DNA from: Betaproteobacteria bacterium
GTDB lineage: Bacteria > Pseudomonadota > Gammaproteobacteria > Burkholderiales > Usitatibacteraceae
DNA: 64,000 nt
Assembly (NCBI GenBank): GCA_016720855.1
Contig: JADKJU010000002.1
Coordinates: 124,001 to 188,000 of the forward strand
Direction of reading: 5' to 3'
The notes below the pieces were generated by a model. The model was not told where the DNA came from, ran no database searches, and saw nothing but the letters and a program-made list of their open reading frames with translations. Both the position numbers and the translations under genes were made by a program. Shown piece by piece: positions 26,797 to 35,838 of the stretch. Within the stretch, counting starts at the first letter, position 1. Each line of letters opens with the position of its first letter.

Positions 26797-27192
26797 CTAG
26801 CCCGGGCTTTTCGGAGACGCGATGTGCATGACCGCGTCGATCTCGACGGCCGCGCCGCGCGGCAGCGACGCCACGCCCACGGTCACGCGCGCCGGAAAAG
26901 GCTCGCGGAAATACGCCGCCATGATCTCGTTCACCTTGGGGAAGTTCGCGAGGTCGGTGAGATAGATGGTCACGCGAACGACGTCATCGAAGCTGCCGCC
27001 GGCCGCGCCGCATACCGCGAGCAGGTTGTCGAAGACGCGCCGTACCTGGCTCTCGAAGCCCTCCACCAGTTGCATCGACTTCGGGTCGAGCGGGATCTGG
27101 CCGGAGAGGTACACGGTATCGCCGGCGCGCACGGCCTGCGAATAGGGGCCGATGGCGGCGGGTGCATCGGGGGTCGAGATGGTCTGTTTCAT
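26797..27192 (-). CDS. ridA: RidA family enamine/imine deaminase
   Basis: A 131-residue member of the YjgF/YER057c/UK114 family, which hydrolyses reactive enamine/imine intermediates such as 2-aminoacrylate. Conserved segments are AAIGPYSQAVRAGDTVYLSGQ, the VRVTIYLTDLANF stretch, and the active-site arginine in PARVTVGVASLPRGAAVEIDA. The ATG overlaps the spoT stop (ATGA), so it belongs to the spoT operon. It is followed downstream by the broken gene and the toxin-antitoxin pair. Confidence 0.95.
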   Translation of the reverse strand: MKQTISTPDAPAAIGPYSQAVRAGDTVYLSGQIPLDPKSMQLVEGFESQVRRVFDNLLAVCGAAGGSFDDVVRVTIYLTDLANFPKVNEIMAAYFREPFPARVTVGVASLPRGAAVEIDAVMHIASPKSPG

Positions 27193-29372
27193 GTGGGCTT
27201 CTTCTTCAGGCGGGAGAGTCTGACGACTTCGGGGATGCGGCGCATGCGCCGGAAAACCTGCGCCAGGTGCGTGCGGTTCCTCACCTGGATCGTGAACACG
27301 ATCGTGGTGTAGGCGGTGCTCGAGCGCTCCTCGGTTTCGATGTGGTCGATGTTGGAATCGGCCTCCGAGATTTCCGCGGCCAGCCGCGCGAGGACCCCGC
27401 GCTGGTTGGCGGCCGTGAGGCGCACGTTCACGTCGAAGAGGCGCTCGGGGGCCGGGTCCCACTGCACGTCGACCCACTTCTCCGGGTCGAAGTGGAAGGG
27501 ATGGATCGCCGGGCAGTCGTGCGTGTGCACCAGGAGCCCCTGCCCCTTCCTGATCTGCGCGATGATCGGGTCGCCGGGAATGGGCCGGCAGCACGGTGCG
27601 AACTGCACCGCCAGGCCCTCGGTGCCGCGGATGGTGACCGAATCGAGGCGGTGCGTTCCCTCGGCCATCGCCTCCGGGGTGGCGAGGAGCTTCTTCGCCA
27701 CGACCACCGCGAGACGCTTGCCCAGCCCGATGTCGGCCAGCACCTCGGCGCGCCCCCTGCCGGCGTCGCCCTTGAAGAAGCGCTTCCAGTGCTCGTCCCC
27801 GATGTCGTCGGGATTGGCCCTGAGCGAGCGCAGCGCCTGCACCAGCAGCAGCTCGCCCACCTCCGCCGATTCCGCGGACTGCATCGTCTTCAGGTAGTGC
27901 CGGATGTGCGAGCGCGCCTTGCCCGTGGCCACGTAGGAGAGCCAGACCGGGTTGGGCCGCGAATCGGGGTCGGTCACGACCTCCACGCGGTCGCCGTTGC
28001 GCAGGGCCGTGCCCAGCGGCACCGTCTCGCCGTTCACGCGGGCCGCGATGCAGTGGTTGCCCACGTCGGTGTGCACCGCGTAGGCGAAGTCGATGGGCGT
28101 GGCGCCGCGCGGCAGCGAGAAGATCTTGCCCTTCGGCGAGAAGACGTAGACCTCCTCCGGGAAGAGGTCCACCTTGATGTGCTCGAGGAACTCGAGCGCA
28201 TCGCCCGACTCGCTCTGGATCTCGAGGAGCGACTGCAGCCACTGGTGGGTCTTCAGCTGCACGTCCTTCGACTGCTCCTCGGCGCTCTTGTAGAGCCAGT
28301 GCGAGGCCACGCCGGCCTCGGCCACCTTGTGCATGTCGGGCGTGCGGATCTGCACCTCGACGGGCATGCCGAACGGGCCGAAGAGCGTCGTGTGCAGCGA
28401 CTGGTAGCCGTTCGCCTTGGGGATGGCGATGTAGTCCTTGAACTTGCCCGGGATCGGCTTGTAGAGCGTGTGAAGCGCGCCCAGGGCCAGGTAGCAGGCC
28501 GCCACGTCCGGCACGAGGATGCGGAAGCCGTAGATGTCGAACACCTCGGAGAACGAGATGTTCTTCTCCTGCATCTTCTTGTAGATCGACGAGATGTGCT
28601 TTTCCCGGCCGTGCACCTGTGCCTCGACCTTGAAGTCGCGCAGCCGTGCCTGGATCGCCTCCTTCAGCTTTCCCACGGCGTCGCGCCGGTTGCCGCGCGC
28701 GCGCTTGAGCGCCTTCTCGAGCACGCGGAAGCGCGTCGGGTGCAGGTAGCAGAAGCCCAGGTCCTCGAGCTCGTAGTAGATGGCGTTGAGCCCCAGCCGG
28801 TTGGCGATGGGTGCGTAAATCTCGAGCGTCTCGCGGGCGACCCGTTCCTGCTTCTCTGCGTGCACGGCGTCCAGCGTGCGCATGTTGTGCAGCCGGTCCG
28901 CGAGCTTGATGAGGATGACGCGCACGTCGCGCGCCATCGCGAGCAGCATCTTGCGGAAGTTCTCGGCCTGGGCGTGCTGGAGGGTCGCAAACTCGATGCG
29001 ATCGATCTTCGACACGCCGTCCACCAGCTCGGCCACGGCCTTGCCGTATTGCTTCGCGATTTCCGTCTTGGTGGTGGGCGTGTCCTCGACCACGTCGTGC
29101 AGCAGCGCGGCCATCAGCGCCTGCGGATCGAGGTGCCATTCGGCCAGGATCTTCGCCACCGCGAGCGGGTGGGTGACGTAGGGCTCGCCGCTCTTGCGGT
29201 ACTGGCCCGCATGCGCGGCGCGCGCAGTTTCGTAAGCCCGCTCGATCTGCGCGATGTCCTCGGGCTTGAGGTAGCCCAGCACCGAGGAGAGCTCCGATGC
29301 GTCCGGGCCGGGCGGGGTCGTGCCCGGGCCCTTAAGGCCTCCCGCGACCGTCTGGACGCCGGGGAGGGACAT
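27189..29372 (-). CDS. spoT: Bifunctional (p)ppGpp synthetase/hydrolase
   Basis: RelA/SpoT homologue of 727 residues that makes and degrades the alarmone (p)ppGpp. The HD hydrolase domain is intact (H92-D93 in LLHDVVEDT), followed by the synthetase domain with FRILV and KDYIAIPKANGYQSLHTT, a TGS domain (VFSPKGKIFSLPRGATPIDF), and a C-terminal ACT domain. The intact HD motif marks it as the bifunctional Spo/Rel type. rpoZ lies directly upstream, the usual order in many proteobacteria. Confidence 0.96.
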   Translation of the reverse strand: MSLPGVQTVAGGLKGPGTTPPGPDASELSSVLGYLKPEDIAQIERAYETARAAHAGQYRKSGEPYVTHPLAVAKILAEWHLDPQALMAALLHDVVEDTPTTKTEIAKQYGKAVAELVDGVSKIDRIEFATLQHAQAENFRKMLLAMARDVRVILIKLADRLHNMRTLDAVHAEKQERVARETLEIYAPIANRLGLNAIYYELEDLGFCYLHPTRFRVLEKALKRARGNRRDAVGKLKEAIQARLRDFKVEAQVHGREKHISSIYKKMQEKNISFSEVFDIYGFRILVPDVAACYLALGALHTLYKPIPGKFKDYIAIPKANGYQSLHTTLFGPFGMPVEVQIRTPDMHKVAEAGVASHWLYKSAEEQSKDVQLKTHQWLQSLLEIQSESGDALEFLEHIKVDLFPEEVYVFSPKGKIFSLPRGATPIDFAYAVHTDVGNHCIAARVNGETVPLGTALRNGDRVEVVTDPDSRPNPVWLSYVATGKARSHIRHYLKTMQSAESAEVGELLLVQALRSLRANPDDIGDEHWKRFFKGDAGRGRAEVLADIGLGKRLAVVVAKKLLATPEAMAEGTHRLDSVTIRGTEGLAVQFAPCCRPIPGDPIIAQIRKGQGLLVHTHDCPAIHPFHFDPEKWVDVQWDPAPERLFDVNVRLTAANQRGVLARLAAEISEADSNIDHIETEERSSTAYTTIVFTIQVRNRTHLAQVFRRMRRIPEVVRLSRLKKKPT

Positions 29373-29381
29373 GACTGCAGG

Positions 29382-29603
29382 TCAGAGGACGGGCGGCGTC
29401 GGAGCCGGCGGGGCGAGGAGTTCCTTGCCGACCTTGCCGCCCGCGATCTCGCGCAGCGCGATGACCGTGGGCTTGTCCCGGTTGGCCTCGACGAGGGGTG
29501 AGGCTCCCAGGGCGATCTGCCGCGCGCGGTTCGTGGCCGCGAGCGTGAGCTCGAAGCGATTGGAGAAATACTTGATGCAGTCGTCGACCGTGATACGGGC
29601 CAT
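29382..29603 (-). CDS. rpoZ: RNA polymerase omega subunit
   Basis: A 73-residue protein with the omega-family start ARITVDDCIKYFSNRFELTLAATNRARQ. Omega helps assemble RNA polymerase and forms part of the ppGpp-binding site, which fits its position between gmk and spoT. It is slightly shorter than Escherichia coli omega and ends in a proline-rich tail. Confidence 0.95.
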   Translation of the reverse strand: MARITVDDCIKYFSNRFELTLAATNRARQIALGASPLVEANRDKPTVIALREIAGGKVGKELLAPPAPTPPVL

Positions 29604-29614
29604 GGTGAACTCCG

Positions 29615-30223
29615 TTACCTGAATTCTTCGAGGAGGCGCGAGAGGCGGTTTCCCCGCCGGTCCCGCGAAAGACGCGCCGCGCGCACCACCGCACTCAAGT
29701 CGGCGAGCGCCACGTCGAACTGTTCATTGACAATTATATATTCAAATTCAAGAACATGCGAGATTTCTTCGCGGGCGCTCGCCATGCGCCTTTCGATCGC
29801 CTCGGCGGAGTCCTTTCCGCGTGCCGTGAGCCGGCGGCGAAGCTCGTCGATCGAGGGGGGCAGGATGAAGATCCCGACCACGCCCGGAAAGAGCTTACGC
29901 ACCTGCCGGGCGCCCTGCCAGTCGATCTCGAGGAGCACGTCGTGCTCGCCCGCAAGCTCGGCCTCGATCCACCTGCGCGAGGTGCCGTAGAAGTTGCCGT
30001 ACACGTTGGCGTGCTCGAGGAAATCGCCTGCAGCGTTCATAGCATCGAACGCCTCGCGGGAGACGAAGTGGTACTCGCGGCCCTCGACCTCGCCTTCGCG
30101 CGGCGTCCGGGTCGTGAAGGACACGGAAAGGCGGATGCCGCGTTCGGCCTCGAGCATCGCGTTCACGAGGCTGGTCTTGCCGGCGCCGGAGGGCGCCACC
30201 ACGACGAAGAGGTCGCCGGACAT
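29615..30223 (-). CDS. gmk: Guanylate kinase
   Basis: A 202-residue enzyme that phosphorylates GMP to GDP. Walker A is at the N terminus (VVAPSGAGKTSLV, K16), with SFTTRTPREGEVEGREYHFV for GMP binding and EIDWQGARQVRKLFP for the lid and core. The ATG lies just after the yicC stop, and rpoZ follows within 11 bases. The gene order gmk-rpoZ-spoT links GTP supply and stringent response. Confidence 0.96.
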   Translation of the reverse strand: MSGDLFVVVAPSGAGKTSLVNAMLEAERGIRLSVSFTTRTPREGEVEGREYHFVSREAFDAMNAAGDFLEHANVYGNFYGTSRRWIEAELAGEHDVLLEIDWQGARQVRKLFPGVVGIFILPPSIDELRRRLTARGKDSAEAIERRMASAREEISHVLEFEYIIVNEQFDVALADLSAVVRAARLSRDRRGNRLSRLLEEFR

Positions 30224-30228
30224 GAGGG

Positions 30229-31095
30229 CTACTCGATGTTCTGGACCTGCTCGCGCATCTGCTCGATGAGCACCTTCAACTCCACCGAGATGCGCGTCAT
30301 GTCCGAGGAGACCGACTTCGACCCGAGCGTGTTGGCCTCGCGGTTGAGTTCCTGGCAGAGGAAGTCGAGGCGCTTGCCGCAGGCCCCCCCCTTGTCGAGG
30401 ACGCGCCGGAACTCGGCCACGTGGGCGGACAGGCGCTCGAGTTCCTCGTCAACGTCGATGCGGGCCGCGTAGAGCACGACCTCCTGCTGGACGCGCTCGT
30501 CGGCAGGCGAGGCGGCGGCCTCCGCGAGGCGGGCGGCGAGCTTGTCGCGGAAGGCCTTCATCACCTCGGGCATCAGCGGCTGCGCCTGCGCCACGAGAGC
30601 GGCCATGGACTCGAGCCGCTCGCGAAGCACGTTCGCGAGTTTCTCGCCCTCGCGCCGGCGCGTCTGGCTGAGCTCGGCCACGGCCTGCGCGGCGAGCCTG
30701 GAGACATCCTCGCGGATGCTGTCCGCGGCGACTTCAGCGTCGGCCAGCACGCCCGGCCAGTGCAGCACCTCGTTCACCGACAAGTTGCGCGCCTGCGGGA
30801 ACGCGGAGGATACGCGCGCCGAAGCGGCGGCCAGCGCGGCCATGGCCTTTTCGTCCGGCGCCAGGCCCCGCTCGCCCGCGGCGGCGGGCGTGAAGGTGAG
30901 ACGGCAGTCGATCTTGCCGCGCGTGAGACCCGAGGCGACGACCTCGCGAAGCACGGGTTCGAGCGCGCGCAGATCGTCCGCGAGACGGCACTGGAACTCG
31001 AGGTAACGGTGGTTGACGCTCTTGAGTTCCACCGCCAGTTGCCCGCCGGCGATTTCGCGGGTGGCGGCGGCAAAGCCGGTCATGCTGGCGATCAT
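30229..31095 (-). CDS. yicC: YicC/YloC family endoribonuclease
   Basis: A 288-residue protein with the YicC signatures: MIASMTGFA at the N terminus, ELKSVNHRYLEFQCR, and the conserved C-terminal CGKRLDFLCQELNREANTLGSK. Members have been shown to act as endoribonucleases in Escherichia coli and Bacillus. It is the first gene of the yicC-gmk-rpoZ-spoT-ridA run and is divergent from the protein kinase gene. Confidence 0.93.
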   Translation of the reverse strand: MIASMTGFAAATREIAGGQLAVELKSVNHRYLEFQCRLADDLRALEPVLREVVASGLTRGKIDCRLTFTPAAAGERGLAPDEKAMAALAAASARVSSAFPQARNLSVNEVLHWPGVLADAEVAADSIREDVSRLAAQAVAELSQTRRREGEKLANVLRERLESMAALVAQAQPLMPEVMKAFRDKLAARLAEAAASPADERVQQEVVLYAARIDVDEELERLSAHVAEFRRVLDKGGACGKRLDFLCQELNREANTLGSKSVSSDMTRISVELKVLIEQMREQVQNIE

Positions 31096-31189
31096 GGCGC
31101 GCTCGATTCCATGGGGGATGGCGGGGCCGGCGGGGGAAAGACCCTTCGCATCGCGGCTTTACAAGCCGATTTCGATTGCCGACAATGCA

Positions 31190-31202
31190 TTGAATTATAG
31201 CG
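31190..31202. promoter_or_regulatory. Candidate shared promoter region, yicC / kinase
   Basis: The 122-base gap between the divergent yicC and kinase genes has its only AT-rich stretch here. On the minus strand it reads TATAAT (31194-31199), oriented to yicC; on the plus strand the same bases give TATAGC. No convincing -35 element was found for either direction. Confidence 0.3.
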
Positions 31203-31217
31203 GAACCTCCGCATCCC

Positions 31218-32162
31218 ATGCCTTCGCAGGTGAACCAGCCGTTGCCGGGAGGTTACGTCCTCAACGGCTATCGCATCGACAAGCCTCTCTCCTCCGGCGG
31301 TTTCAGCATCGTCTATCTCGCCTATGACGAGAAGCAGACGCCCTTCGCCATCAAGGAATACCTTCCGGCCTCCCTCGGGCTGCGCTCGGAGGGCACGGAA
31401 GTGAAGATCGAGGACGAGTCGAACCTCTCGTCGTTCCGGCACGGCCTCAAGTGCTTCTTCGAGGAAGGGCGCGCGCTCGCGGTCATCTCGCACCCGAACG
31501 TGGTGCGCGTGGAGAACTTCTTCCGCGCCAACGAGACGGTGTACATGGTGATGCAGTACGTGCGCGGGCGGACGCTGCAGTTCCACATCCAGAGGAACCG
31601 CGCCGAGTTCACCGAGACCTTCATGCGCCGCATCTTCATCCACCTGATGAACGGGCTGCGCGAGGTGCACGCCAACAAGCTGCTGCACCTGGACATCAAG
31701 CCCGCCAACATCTACCTGGCGATGGACGGACGGCCGGTGCTGCTCGATTTCGGCGCCGCGCGCATCACGCTTTCCGACGAGCCGCTGAAGCTCAAGCCCA
31801 TGTACACCGCGGGATTCGCCGCGCCCGAACAGTACAAGTTCGAGCCCGGGCAGCTCGGGCCGTGGAGCGACATCTACTCGGTTGGCGCCACTCTCTACAC
31901 CTGCATCGCGGGAACGCCGCCGCAGGCGGCCGACGCGCGCATCGAGAAGGACCGCCTGATCCCGCCGCGCACGCTGGCTCGCCAGAGCTACTCCGACGAG
32001 CTCTACTCGATCGTGGATGCGTGCCTGAAGCTCGACCACATGGCGCGGCCGCAGACCGCCTTCGAACTGCAGAAGCTCCTCATGGTCGAGCCGCCCGATG
32101 TCGGCCGGAAGGGGTTCCTCGACACCCTGAGCAAGCCCCTCTCCAGTTTCTTCACGAAGTAG
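31218..32162 (+). CDS. Serine/threonine protein kinase (Hanks type)
   Basis: A 314-residue eukaryotic-like kinase. The glycine loop is SSGGFSIVYLA, the ATP lysine is K46 (AIKEYLP), the catalytic loop is H157-L-D159-I-K-P-A-N (HLD in place of HRD), and DFG starts at D177. There is no membrane helix or sensor domain, so it is cytosolic. A PP2C phosphatase gene starts 19 bases downstream. The pair precedes rph-rdgB-hemW, an arrangement I know from other betaproteobacteria. Substrates are unknown. Confidence 0.92.
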   Translation: MPSQVNQPLPGGYVLNGYRIDKPLSSGGFSIVYLAYDEKQTPFAIKEYLPASLGLRSEGTEVKIEDESNLSSFRHGLKCFFEEGRALAVISHPNVVRVENFFRANETVYMVMQYVRGRTLQFHIQRNRAEFTETFMRRIFIHLMNGLREVHANKLLHLDIKPANIYLAMDGRPVLLDFGAARITLSDEPLKLKPMYTAGFAAPEQYKFEPGQLGPWSDIYSVGATLYTCIAGTPPQAADARIEKDRLIPPRTLARQSYSDELYSIVDACLKLDHMARPQTAFELQKLLMVEPPDVGRKGFLDTLSKPLSSFFTK

Positions 32163-32181
32163 GCGGCCCGGGACAAGGACG

Positions 32182-33087
32182 ATGCGATTCACGATCTTCC
32201 GGGACAGCCGCCAGGGCGACCGCTCGGGCAACGAGGACCGGATCGGGTATTCGTACGGCAAGGACGTCCTGCTGATGGTGGTGGCCGACGGCATGGGCGG
32301 GCACCTGCAGGGCGAGGTGGCCGCGGAGATCGCGGTGACCGAGATCACGCGCCTCTTCCAGCAGGAGGCGAGGAACCGGCTGCGGCGCCCGTCTGACTTC
32401 CTCGTTTCCGTGATCAATGCCGCACACCGCGCGATCGTCTCGCACGCCGTGGCGGAAAACCTGCTCGAGTCCCCGCGCACGACGTGCGTGGTGTGCATCG
32501 TCCAGGGCGGGACCGCCTGGTGGGCCCATTCGGGCGATTCGCGCCTCTATGTCCTGCGCGGCGGCAAGCTCGTCGCGGCCACGCAGGACCACTCGCGCGT
32601 CCAGCAGCTGGTCGATTCGGGCGTGATCACGCCGGAGGCCGCGGCCACGCACCCGGAGAGGAACAAGATCTTCAGCTGCCTGGGTGGCGTCGTGCCCCCG
32701 GTCATCGCCGTGGGAAGCGAATTCGCGCTGCAGACGGGAGACACGATCCTCCTGTCGAGCGACGGCTTCTGGAGCCAGATCCCCGCCGCCCTCATCGCGA
32801 ACCTGCTGCGCAAGCAGGACATCGTCGGCCTGCTGCCGGGCCTGCTCACCGAGGCCTACAAGCGCGCCAAGGGCGAATCCGACAACCTTTCGATCGTTGC
32901 GATGACCTGGGAGGCGCAGGACGACCCGCGTTACGCGGACACCGAGCAAGTCGACGCCGAGCATTTCACGACCTCGTCCAATACGCTCGACCCCGACCGT
33001 TCTCCCGCCGCGGACGACGTGACCGACGATGAGATCGAGAAGGCGATCGCCGAGATCCAGAGCGCGATCAAGAAGGTTCCCCGCTAG
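32182..33087 (+). CDS. PP2C-family protein phosphatase
   Basis: A 301-residue PPM/PP2C phosphatase. Metal-binding motifs are in place: RSGNEDRIGYSY, VVADGMGGHLQGEVAA, WWAHSGDSRLYVLRGG, LLSSDGFW, and ESDNLSIVAM near the C terminus. The last 50 or so residues are acidic and probably a flexible tail. It presumably reverses phosphorylation by the adjacent kinase. Confidence 0.93.
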   Translation: MRFTIFRDSRQGDRSGNEDRIGYSYGKDVLLMVVADGMGGHLQGEVAAEIAVTEITRLFQQEARNRLRRPSDFLVSVINAAHRAIVSHAVAENLLESPRTTCVVCIVQGGTAWWAHSGDSRLYVLRGGKLVAATQDHSRVQQLVDSGVITPEAAATHPERNKIFSCLGGVVPPVIAVGSEFALQTGDTILLSSDGFWSQIPAALIANLLRKQDIVGLLPGLLTEAYKRAKGESDNLSIVAMTWEAQDDPRYADTEQVDAEHFTTSSNTLDPDRSPAADDVTDDEIEKAIAEIQSAIKKVPR

Positions 33088-33109
33088 CCAGCCTGCCCGA
33101 AGGATTTCC

Positions 33110-33826
33110 ATGCCCCGATTCCAGGACCGCCCCGCGGACGCCTTGCGCCCGGTGCGCATCACCCGCCATTTCACCCGCCACGCCGAAGGCTCCGTGCTGG
33201 TCGAGTTCGGCGAGACGCGCGTGCTGTGCACCGCGAGCGTCGAGGAGAAGGTGCCCGGCTTCCTGAAGGGCAAGGGCTCCGGCTGGGTCACGGCGGAATA
33301 CGGGATGCTGCCGCGCGCCACACACACGCGCGGCGCGCGCGAGGCGGCCGCGGGCAGGCAGTCGGGCCGCACGCAGGAGATCCAGCGCCTCGTCGGCCGC
33401 GCGCTGCGCTCCGTCGTGGATCTTTCGGCCCTCGGCGAGCGCCAGGTCACGATCGACTGCGATGTGCTTCAAGCGGACGGGGGCACGCGCTGCGCCTCGA
33501 TCACGGGCGCGATGGTGGCGCTCGCGGACGCGGTGTCGTGGCTCAAGGGCAAGGCACTGGTGACGCGCGAGCCCATCCGCGACTTCGTGGCGGCGGTCTC
33601 GGTTGGCATCGTCGCGGGCGCACCCTGCCTCGACCTCGACTATGCCGAGGATTCCGCCTGCGACACCGACATGAACGTCGTGATGACCGGCGCGGGCGGG
33701 TTCGTCGAGGTGCAGGGCACGGCCGAGGGAGCCCCCTTTTCACGCGACGAGATGGACCGGCTGCTAGCGCTCGCCTCGAATGGCATCGCGCAGATCGTCG
33801 CGATGCAGAGGCGCTCGCTCGCATGA
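33110..33826 (+). CDS. rph: Ribonuclease PH
   Basis: A 238-residue phosphorolytic exonuclease that trims tRNA 3' ends. Family signatures: TASVEEKVPGFLKGKGSGWV, EYGMLPRATHTR, GRTQEIQRLVGRALR, DCDVLQADGGTR, and the phosphate-binding region. The ATG at 33110 follows AGGA. Upstream bases in frame belong to the phosphatase gene in another frame. The protein looks complete, unlike the truncated rph of Escherichia coli K-12. Confidence 0.96.
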   Translation: MPRFQDRPADALRPVRITRHFTRHAEGSVLVEFGETRVLCTASVEEKVPGFLKGKGSGWVTAEYGMLPRATHTRGAREAAAGRQSGRTQEIQRLVGRALRSVVDLSALGERQVTIDCDVLQADGGTRCASITGAMVALADAVSWLKGKALVTREPIRDFVAAVSVGIVAGAPCLDLDYAEDSACDTDMNVVMTGAGGFVEVQGTAEGAPFSRDEMDRLLALASNGIAQIVAMQRRSLA

Positions 33827-33828
33827 AG

Positions 33829-33933
33829 CCCTCACCCCCAATCCCTCTGCCGCGAGCGGGCAAGGGGAGAAACCAGGAAGGGGCATCGCGCGAGGGGCTT
33901 GCGTCTCCTTCCGGAGTAGGGCCGGGGGTGAAG
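33829..33933. repeat. REP-like imperfect palindrome between rph and rdgB
   Basis: TCACCCCC (33832-33839) pairs with GGGGGTGA (33924-33931) at the ends of a 105-base intergenic stretch. The inner part (CCGCGAGCGGG and nearby) is also partly self-complementary. The arrangement is that of the dispersed extragenic palindromes found in many proteobacteria. Only one copy is present in this window. Confidence 0.5.
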
Positions 33934-33935
33934 CC

Positions 33936-34538
33936 ATGACCCGCCTCGTTATCGCGAGCAACAACGCCGGCAAGCTCGCGGAGATTTCGGCGATCCTCGC
34001 GCCGCTCGGCTTCGAGACGGTTCCGCAGGGCGCGCTGGGCGTGCCGGAGGCGCAGGAGCCCCACCACACCTTCGTCGAGAACGCGCTCGCCAAGGCGAGG
34101 AACTGCGCGCGCCATACCGGGCTCGCGGCCCTGGCCGACGACTCGGGCCTGTGCGTCGAGGCGCTTGGCGGCGCGCCCGGCGTGCATTCGGCGTACTTCG
34201 CCGGTCGTCAGGGCACCCGAGAAGAGCGCGACCACGCGAACAACGCCCTCCTCGTCGAGAAGCTCGAGGCGGCGACGAACCGGCAGGCCCATTACTACTG
34301 CGTCATGGTGCTGGTCCGCAACGTCGATGATCCGGAGCCGCTCATCGCGGAAGGCCGGTGGCAGGGCGAGATCGCCAGCACGGCCTGCGGCACGGGCGGC
34401 TTCGGTTACGACCCGTATTTCCGGATTCCCGCGCTCGGACGCACCGCGGCGCAGCTTCCGGCAGCGCAGAAGAACCGCCTGAGCCACCGCGCGATTGCCG
34501 CCTCGCGTCTGGCCGCCCGCCTACGCGGCGAGGATTGA
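33936..34538 (+). CDS. rdgB: dITP/XTP pyrophosphatase
   Basis: A 200-residue Ham1/RdgB enzyme that removes non-canonical purine triphosphates. Motifs: VIASNNAGKLAEI, TFVENALAKARNCARHTGLAALADDSGLCVEAL, and GFGYDPYFRIP. The ATG at 33936 lies just after the REP-like palindrome. It is followed closely by hemW. Confidence 0.95.
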   Translation: MTRLVIASNNAGKLAEISAILAPLGFETVPQGALGVPEAQEPHHTFVENALAKARNCARHTGLAALADDSGLCVEALGGAPGVHSAYFAGRQGTREERDHANNALLVEKLEAATNRQAHYYCVMVLVRNVDDPEPLIAEGRWQGEIASTACGTGGFGYDPYFRIPALGRTAAQLPAAQKNRLSHRAIAASRLAARLRGED

Positions 34539-34579
34539 AGCCGTCCGTGAAGCCTGTGACGGTGGCCTTGCCCGGGCGC

Positions 34580-35749
34580 ATGCGCCTTGCCGCACTCCCG
34601 CCCCTCGCGCTCTACATCCACGTGCCGTGGTGCCTGAAGAAGTGCCCCTACTGCGATTTCAACTCGCACGAGGCGAAGGGCGAAGTGCCCGAGTCGCGCT
34701 ACGTGGACGCCGTGATCGCGGACCTGGAAGCGAGCGTGCCGAAGGTGTGGGGCCGCCGGGTGCACGCGATCTTCCTGGGCGGCGGCACGCCCAGCCTTTT
34801 TTCCGCGAACGCGATCGACCGCCTCCTCACGGCGGCGCGCACGCTGCTGCCGGTGGAAGCCGATGCCGAGGTCACGCTCGAGGCCAACCCCGGCACGTTC
34901 GAGCAGGCCAGGTTCAGCGGCTTCCGCAGCGCAGGGGTGAACCGGCTCTCGGTGGGCATCCAGAGCTTCGACGCGCAGCGCCTGAAGGCCATCGGCCGCG
35001 TGCACGACGCCGACGAGGCCCGACGCGCCGTGGACATCGCGCTTTCCCTCTTCGACAACGTGAACCTGGACCTCATGTACGCGCTGCCGGGGCAGGGCGT
35101 GGATGAGGCGCTCTCGGACATTCGCACGGCCATCGCGTTCGGTCCGCCGCACCTGTCCGCCTACCACCTCACCGTGGAACCCAATACCTGGTTCCACCGC
35201 TACCCGCCGCCCCTTCCGGACGACGACACCGCCGGTGTGATGCAGGAGGCGATCGAGGCCGAACTCGCACAAGCCGGCTACGAGAACTACGAGACGTCGG
35301 CCTTCGCGAAGCCGGAGCGGCGCTCGCGCCACAACCTCAACTACTGGCGATTCGGCGACTACCTCGGCGTGGGCGCCGGCGCCCACTCCAAGCTCTCCTT
35401 CCGCGACCGGATCACGCGGGAGGCGCGCCACCGGCAGCCGAAGGCTTACCAGGACAAGGCGCTCGCGGGCGATGCCGTCCAGGAGGCGCACGAGGTTCCC
35501 GCGGGCGACGTCGCCTTCGAGTTCATGATGAACGCGCTGCGGCTCTCGGAAGGCTTCCCCGTCGAGCTGTTCGGCGAGCGCACCGGGCTCGCGCTTTCCG
35601 TGGTGGAAGGCGCTCTCGCGAGGGCGCAGGCCGCCGGCCTCCTCGAACGCGATGCGATCCGCATCCGACCCACGTTGCGCGGCCGGCGATTCCTGAATGA
35701 CCTGCTGGGTTTGTTCCTTCCGGAGGCAAAGTCGCCCCGGAAAGTGTAA
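34580..35749 (+). CDS. hemW: HemW-type radical SAM heme chaperone
   Basis: A 389-residue radical SAM protein. The cluster motif is CLKKCPYCDF (CxxxCxxC), followed by FLGGGTPS, and the HemW-type RHNLNYWRFGDYLGVGAGAHS. HemW proteins resemble coproporphyrinogen III oxidase HemN but lack its activity and bind heme for delivery. The ATG at 34580 gives MRLAALPPLALYIHVPWC, the usual spacing. A GTG at 34547 is an alternative with a poorer fit. Confidence 0.9.
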   Translation: MRLAALPPLALYIHVPWCLKKCPYCDFNSHEAKGEVPESRYVDAVIADLEASVPKVWGRRVHAIFLGGGTPSLFSANAIDRLLTAARTLLPVEADAEVTLEANPGTFEQARFSGFRSAGVNRLSVGIQSFDAQRLKAIGRVHDADEARRAVDIALSLFDNVNLDLMYALPGQGVDEALSDIRTAIAFGPPHLSAYHLTVEPNTWFHRYPPPLPDDDTAGVMQEAIEAELAQAGYENYETSAFAKPERRSRHNLNYWRFGDYLGVGAGAHSKLSFRDRITREARHRQPKAYQDKALAGDAVQEAHEVPAGDVAFEFMMNALRLSEGFPVELFGERTGLALSVVEGALARAQAAGLLERDAIRIRPTLRGRRFLNDLLGLFLPEAKSPRKV

Positions 35750-35838
35750 ATTCGGGGGGCAGAAGGTCCGAGAACCCCTGGAACACTCATCCCCCCGCAA
35801 ATCCCCGCTCCCCCGGCTCCGTCAAGAGGAACAGCATC

